Below are positions 55,638 through 64,000 of a stretch of 64,000 nucleotides of DNA, piece after piece. Numbering within the stretch: the stretch's first letter is position 1; every line of letters starts with the position of its first letter. The translations under genes were made by a program, and so were the position numbers. The notes beneath the pieces are model-generated. The model saw only the letters and a program-made list of their open reading frames with translations. It was not told the DNA's origin and ran no database searches. Source of the DNA: Humidesulfovibrio sp. (GTDB lineage: Bacteria; Desulfobacterota; Desulfovibrionia; Desulfovibrionales; Desulfovibrionaceae). The DNA is taken from positions 199,867-263,866 of the forward strand of contig NZ_JAVHLD010000002.1 in NCBI RefSeq assembly GCF_031082295.1. The letters are read 5' to 3'.

Positions 55638-57407
55638 ATGGCAGCCAAGCCCACCCCCAAAGCCGCCGAAACCTCCACTGTGACGGACCGAACCACCAAG
55701 CGGACCATAAACGGGGCTGAACGCCGCTACCAGAATCTTCTCCATTCCTCGCCCATGGGCATCCATCTTTTCCGCCTCGATGGGGACGGGCGGCTCATCT
55801 TCACCGGCTCCAACCCCGCAGCGGACACTCTCATGCATACGGACAACAGCCGTCTGCTCGGACTGCCCATGGAGGAGGCCTTCTCGGGGCTGAAGAACAC
55901 CGAAGTGCCCGAGCGCATCCGCGAGATCTGCGCCGGGGGAGCGGCTTGGCGGACCGACCACCTTGAATACCGCAGCCTGGACATCGCCGGCGCCTTTGAA
56001 ATGCACTGCTTTCAGGTCGAACCCGGCCTCTGCGCGTGCATGTTCCAAGACCGTAGCGAGCATAAGCTCATGGAGTCGCGCCTGCGCCATTTGACCCAGC
56101 AGGATCCGCTCACCGGCATCGCGAACCGTCCGATGTGCCTGGAGCGCATCGGCATCGCCCTGCAGCGCGCCAAGCGCCGCGCAGACTACCGCCACGCCAT
56201 CATCTACATCGACCTGGACCGCTTCAAGAACATAAACGACACCCAGGGACACCACGCCGGGGACGCGGTGCTCGTCGAGACGGCCAAGCGCCTGCGCGCC
56301 AGCGTGCGCGAACTGGACACGGTTGCGCGCATCGGCAGCGACGAGTTCGTGGTGCTCATGGAAGAGTTCGACAGCTACAAGCGTCCCATCCAGGCCGTCA
56401 AGCGCATCCGCCAGGCCCTGGCCGCGCCCTTTTTGCTGGAAAATGAGGAGATCACCGTCACCGCGAGCATCGGCCTGGCTCTCGGGCAGGACCTGGCCAG
56501 CAGCGCCGAGGAAGCCCTGCGCAACGCCAACCTGGCCATGCACCACGCCAAGGCCCTGGGCCGCAACCGCATCAAAAGCTTCACCCAGTCGCTGCTGCGC
56601 CAAACGCTCAACGTGGTGCGCCTGGAAAACGACATGGACCGGGCCATCGCCCGTGGCGAATTTTTCCTGGAATTCCAGCCAATCCTGCAGCTGGGCAAGA
56701 ACCGCCAGCTTTTCGGCTTCGAAGCCCTGGCCCGCTGGCGGCACCCGGACCGCGGGCTCATCATGCCCGGCGAATTCATCCCCATCGCCGAAGACTCCGG
56801 CAAGGTGGTCGAACTGGGCTACTGGGCACTGCGCGAGGCGAGCCGCATCCTCACCAAATGGCGCGAGCGCTACCCGCACATGCAGGACGCCATGATGTCC
56901 GTGAACCTCTCGCCGCAGCAGGTGCCCAAGACCGACTTTTTGCCGCGCATGCGCGAGATATTGAATGAGACGCGCCTGCCCGCCCGCAACCTCAAGCTTG
57001 AGGTCACCGAGACAGCGCTCATGCAGAGCGGTACATCGGTGCTGTCCAAGCTGCACGAGCTGCGCGACATGGGCGTGTCCTTCTCGGTGGACGACTTCGG
57101 CACCGGCTACTCCTCCCTGTCCTACCTGACGCGGCTGCCGCTGGACCACCTGAAGATCGACCTGTCCTTCGTGCGCATGCTCGAGACCGGCAAGGACAAC
57201 CTGGAGATCGTGCGCGCCATCATCCAGCTCGCCACGAGCCTGCGCATGGACGTGGTGGCCGAAGGCGTTGAGAACGCCAACCAGCACGGCATCCTCACGG
57301 ACCTCGGCTGCGAATATTTCCAGGGCTACCTGTTCTCGCGCCCGCTGTCCGAGGAGCGCGCCGAGGCCTTCGTGCAGACCTTCACCTCGGAGGCCATCAC
57401 CTCCTGA
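55638..57407 (+). CDS. PAS-GGDEF-EAL cyclic-di-GMP enzyme, GGDEF degenerate
   Basis: A 589-aa cytosolic protein: PAS sensor (about residues 28-145), GGDEF (about 155-315), EAL (about 325-580). The GGDEF signature reads GSDEF; the second Gly is Ser, so cyclase activity is doubtful, though the RELD inhibitory site five residues before it is kept. The EAL part is complete: FEALARW, LEVTETAL, DDFGTGYSS, HLKIDLSFV, VVAEGVE and FQGYLFSRP, so phosphodiesterase activity is likely. No membrane helix. The PAS ligand is unknown. The LysE gene starts ten bases after its stop. Confidence 0.92.
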   Translation: MAAKPTPKAAETSTVTDRTTKRTINGAERRYQNLLHSSPMGIHLFRLDGDGRLIFTGSNPAADTLMHTDNSRLLGLPMEEAFSGLKNTEVPERIREICAGGAAWRTDHLEYRSLDIAGAFEMHCFQVEPGLCACMFQDRSEHKLMESRLRHLTQQDPLTGIANRPMCLERIGIALQRAKRRADYRHAIIYIDLDRFKNINDTQGHHAGDAVLVETAKRLRASVRELDTVARIGSDEFVVLMEEFDSYKRPIQAVKRIRQALAAPFLLENEEITVTASIGLALGQDLASSAEEALRNANLAMHHAKALGRNRIKSFTQSLLRQTLNVVRLENDMDRAIARGEFFLEFQPILQLGKNRQLFGFEALARWRHPDRGLIMPGEFIPIAEDSGKVVELGYWALREASRILTKWRERYPHMQDAMMSVNLSPQQVPKTDFLPRMREILNETRLPARNLKLEVTETALMQSGTSVLSKLHELRDMGVSFSVDDFGTGYSSLSYLTRLPLDHLKIDLSFVRMLETGKDNLEIVRAIIQLATSLRMDVVAEGVENANQHGILTDLGCEYFQGYLFSRPLSEERAEAFVQTFTSEAITS

Positions 57408-57417
57408 GCGCCCGGCC

Positions 57418-58056
57418 ATGATCACCAACGCGGTTACTGCCGCCCTTGCTGGCGCGGCCTTCGGCCTTTCCGCGGGCATCACCCCCGGCCCGCTGCTGGC
57501 GCTCGTCATCGCCCAAACCCTGGCCCACGGCCCCCGCGAGGGCGGCAAGGTGGCGTTGGCGCCCCTGCTCACCGACTCGCCCATCATCCTTGCCGCGCTC
57601 CTGTTGACCAGCAGCGCGGCAAGTCACGGCACGCTCCTTGGCGGCCTCACCCTTTGCGGGGCGCTCTTCCTGATGTACTGCGCGCTGGGCTGCCTGCGCT
57701 TCACGCCGCCTGGCTCCAGGCCCGATGGCCCGCAAGCTCGAAAGGCTCCGGGCAGCATCGGCAAGGGGGTTCTCGCCAATTTCCTCAACCCCGGCCCGTA
57801 CCTGTTCTGGATGACCGTGGGCGCGCCCCTGATCATGGAAGCCCGCGCCCAGGGCTGGCTCACGCTGGCCAGCTTTTTCCTGGCCTTTTTCCTGACCATC
57901 GTCGGGTCCAAGTTCGGGGTGGCGCTCCTGACCTGGCGCACCGGCCCGGTGCTGGGCAGCCGAGGCTACCTGCTGGCCATGCGGGGGCTTGGCGTCATGC
58001 TGCTGGCCTACGCGGGCTTCTACGTCCGCGACGGCCTGCGCCTGCTGCTGTTCTAG
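57418..58056 (+). CDS. LysE/RhtB family amino-acid exporter
   Basis: A 212-aa membrane protein with about six helices. AAFGLSAGITPGPLLALVIAQTL is the family signature near the N-terminus, and GKGVLANFLNPGPYLFWMTVG is the second. Family members export amino acids or related solutes; substrate unassigned. The ATG at 57418 has no strong ribosome-binding site, so coupling to the upstream gene is likely. Convergent with sulP. Confidence 0.87.
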   Translation: MITNAVTAALAGAAFGLSAGITPGPLLALVIAQTLAHGPREGGKVALAPLLTDSPIILAALLLTSSAASHGTLLGGLTLCGALFLMYCALGCLRFTPPGSRPDGPQARKAPGSIGKGVLANFLNPGPYLFWMTVGAPLIMEARAQGWLTLASFFLAFFLTIVGSKFGVALLTWRTGPVLGSRGYLLAMRGLGVMLLAYAGFYVRDGLRLLLF

Positions 58057-58062
58057 TCGGAA

Positions 58063-59937
58063 TCAGGAAGATGCCGGCTGCGGGTTCTCGGCCTGCGCGT
58101 TCCCGGACCTTGGCGCCTCGTGGTCGTGCCCCTCGCCGCCGGGCATCAACGCGCATTCGCGGAACACCCTGTTCGGGCAGCAGGCGCAGCGCTCCGGGTC
58201 GAGCCGGGGCACCATGTGCGCGATGGCCTGTCCCTCGGACTCGAAGATGTGCTCACCCCCCAGGCGTTTCAGGCACAGGCCGCGGCGCAGCACCTCCAGC
58301 ACCTCCTCCTTGAGCGAGCAGAAGAACATGTCGCGCCCCGAAAGCTTGAGGCTCAAGACCTCGTTGTAGAGCATGTGGCAACCGCTGGCGTCGATGAAGT
58401 TGATGCCGTTGCCGACGATGAGGATGTGGCACTGCTCGGGGAAGCTGTCCATAACGCGGTGCAGCTCCTCGGAGATATGATTCACCGCGCCGAAGAAGAT
58501 GCTCCCGTCCAGGCGCAGGATCTTGATCTGCGGACACTCCTTGAGTTCCTTGCGGCGCACGTTTCGCAGCGGCCGCCGAGGGTTGTCCAAGTCCGGGGCA
58601 AGCACCGTGAAGTTCGGGTGCGAGGTGCGCTTCAGGTACATGAGGAGCGAGAGGATGACCCCGCAGAAGATGGCGAATTCCATCTGCACGAAGAGGATGC
58701 CGAGAAAGGTCACGGCAAGGATGCCGGTCTCGTTCCTGTCCGTGCGGATGATGTGCCGGATGCCGTGCAGGTCCACCAGGTTAACGGCCACAAGCAGAAT
58801 GACGCCCGACATGGCCGCCACGGGCAGGTAGGCCGTAAGCGGCGCCACCAGCAGCACGATCCCGGCCAGCAGCAGGGCCGAAAACACCGCCGCCAGCGGG
58901 GTCTTGGCGCCAGCCTCGAAGTTGAGCCCGGTGCGCGTGAAGGAGCCCGACGAGGCGTAGGCCGAGAACAGGCTGCCAAGCACGTTGGCCAGGCCCTGGC
59001 CCACGAACTCGCGCGAGTTGTCGATCATCTGCTGGGAGCGGGTGGCCACGGCGCGGGCGATGGAAACGGCCTCGGCCAGGCCGAGCATGGCCACGGCCAA
59101 AGCCCCCGGCACCAGCCGCCGCAGGTCGTTCAGCCCGAAGTCCGGCAACGTGAAGGGCGGCAGGGACGCGGGCAGCGCCCCCACCAGCAGCACCCCATGC
59201 TCCGGCCCGTCCACGGCGAAGCTCAGCAAGCTCGCAAGGATAAGTGCCAGCAGAAGCTTCGGCAGCTTGGGCCAAAAGCGTCGGATGACCACGGCGATGA
59301 GGATGGTGAACGCGCCCAGGCCAAGCACATAGGGTTTGGCCTCCGGCAGGGCGCGCAGCATGCTGCCCCAGGTGGACAGGAAGGTGCCGCCGCGCGGCAG
59401 ATCAAGCCCCAGAAAAGTGCCCAGCTGGCTGGTAGCGATGAGGATGGCGGCCCCTGCGGTGAAGCCCGTGACCACGGAATGTGACACGAAGTTGGCCACC
59501 GCGCCAAGGCGCGCCAGGCCCAGGCCCAATTGGAACATGCCGGTCAAAAGCGTCAGCGTCAGCACCAGGCGGATGTACTCCGCGCTGCCGGGATCGGCCA
59601 GGCGGCTCACATTGGCGAAGACGACGAGGGAGATGGCCGTGGTGGGGCCGGACACCAGATGATAGGACGATCCGAAAAGCGCGGCGACGACAACCGGCAC
59701 CATGGCCGCGTAGAGTCCGTAAACCGGCGGCAGGCCGGCGATGGCCGCAAAGGCCACGCCCTGGGGCAGCACGATGACCGCGCCCGTGAGTCCGGCCCAG
59801 AGGTCGGCCTTGAGGGTCCGCCGCGACACCTGGGGCCACCAGGCGAGGAACGGCAGCAGACTCAGCAGCCGCTCGATCATCCGCTCCGTCTTCTTGGCCC
59901 AGGGGCCTTTGGGCGGGATGAATTCACATTGTTCCAT
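58063..59937 (-). CDS. SulP-family anion (sulfate) transporter with STAS domain
   Basis: A 624-aa SulP transporter: a membrane domain with LKADLWAGLTGAVIVLPQGVA and AGLPPVYGLYAAMVPVVVAALFG, then a cytoplasmic STAS domain (about residues 460-570) with NFIDASGCHML. After STAS comes a short tail with C-x-CC-x7-C (RCACCPNRVFREC), not part of the core family. ATG at 59937 follows GGGAG; the open frame upstream is rejected. In a sulfate reducer sulfate uptake is a natural role, but SulP also carries bicarbonate and other anions. Confidence 0.9.
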   Translation of the reverse strand: MEQCEFIPPKGPWAKKTERMIERLLSLLPFLAWWPQVSRRTLKADLWAGLTGAVIVLPQGVAFAAIAGLPPVYGLYAAMVPVVVAALFGSSYHLVSGPTTAISLVVFANVSRLADPGSAEYIRLVLTLTLLTGMFQLGLGLARLGAVANFVSHSVVTGFTAGAAILIATSQLGTFLGLDLPRGGTFLSTWGSMLRALPEAKPYVLGLGAFTILIAVVIRRFWPKLPKLLLALILASLLSFAVDGPEHGVLLVGALPASLPPFTLPDFGLNDLRRLVPGALAVAMLGLAEAVSIARAVATRSQQMIDNSREFVGQGLANVLGSLFSAYASSGSFTRTGLNFEAGAKTPLAAVFSALLLAGIVLLVAPLTAYLPVAAMSGVILLVAVNLVDLHGIRHIIRTDRNETGILAVTFLGILFVQMEFAIFCGVILSLLMYLKRTSHPNFTVLAPDLDNPRRPLRNVRRKELKECPQIKILRLDGSIFFGAVNHISEELHRVMDSFPEQCHILIVGNGINFIDASGCHMLYNEVLSLKLSGRDMFFCSLKEEVLEVLRRGLCLKRLGGEHIFESEGQAIAHMVPRLDPERCACCPNRVFRECALMPGGEGHDHEAPRSGNAQAENPQPASS

Positions 59938-63942
<4,005 letters not shown>

Positions 63943-63968
63943 CCGCTCGAAGAACCGCACCTGAAACC

Positions 63969-64000
63969 AAAGGCCCCGGAACGACTGCTCCGGGGCCTTT
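63969..64000 (+). terminator. terminator after the PFOR gene
   Basis: AAAGGCCCCGGA pairs with TCCGGGGCCTTT around an 8-nt loop. It ends at the window edge, so the T-run may be longer. Confidence 0.9.

Overview
The window reads as a chromosomal segment of a GC-rich, Gram-negative, anaerobic deltaproteobacterium of the Desulfovibrio type. The indicators are three tandem Desulfovibrio-style outer-membrane porins, a single-chain pyruvate:ferredoxin oxidoreductase (PFOR) with a C-terminal Cys extension, a SulP anion transporter, PaaK, Ptb/Buk, and selenocysteine machinery (selA, selB). No rRNA operon, prophage, insertion sequence or CRISPR array was seen. Placement is inferred from gene content and was not tested by alignment.

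Layout. 1-9056, mostly minus strand: comEC (cut by the window edge), murA, then the run folC-selA-M18 peptidase-selB, with tRNA-His and tRNA-Arg on the plus strand. 9118-14347: cheV, a lone HPt protein, a SYLF lipoprotein, DedA, tatA, kup. 14348-16987: an AT-rich gap of about 600 bp ending in a sigma-54 promoter for amtB-glnK. 17177-22637: tetR-adaptor-RND efflux operon. 22814-28408: ubiD, endonuclease I lipoprotein, ubiX, UPF0173 hydrolase, uvrC. 28511-33547: three porin units, each with its own promoter and terminator and a related AT-rich dyad upstream. 33664-42936: hisD, purC, a small candidate selenoprotein, rpsF-rpsR-rplI-dnaB, paaK, DUF456, thrC, tlyA. 43177-49885: AsmA/DUF748 protein, then metG and ricT on the minus strand. 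50084-58056: receiver-only regulator, MBL hydrolase, ilvH-ptb-buk-potassium channel, mscL, PAS-GGDEF-EAL protein, LysE-type exporter. 58063-64000: sulP, then a sigma-54 promoter and the PFOR gene with its terminator at the right edge.

Most interesting observation: directly behind purC, a strong ribosome-binding site precedes a small membrane-protein frame that meets an in-frame TGA after a Gly-rich turn (GMGGG), then continues with coding-like codons to TAG. A 5-bp hairpin with a G in the second loop position lies 21 nt after the TGA, as expected of a bacterial SECIS. With selA and selB in the same window, this looks like a 52-residue one-pass membrane selenoprotein that ordinary gene calling would miss.

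A second theme is promoter architecture. The porin and tRNA promoters share a TTGA-type -35, a 17-bp spacer and a -10 beginning TAG. Nitrogen uptake (amtB-glnK) and pyruvate oxidation (PFOR) carry sigma-54 elements instead.
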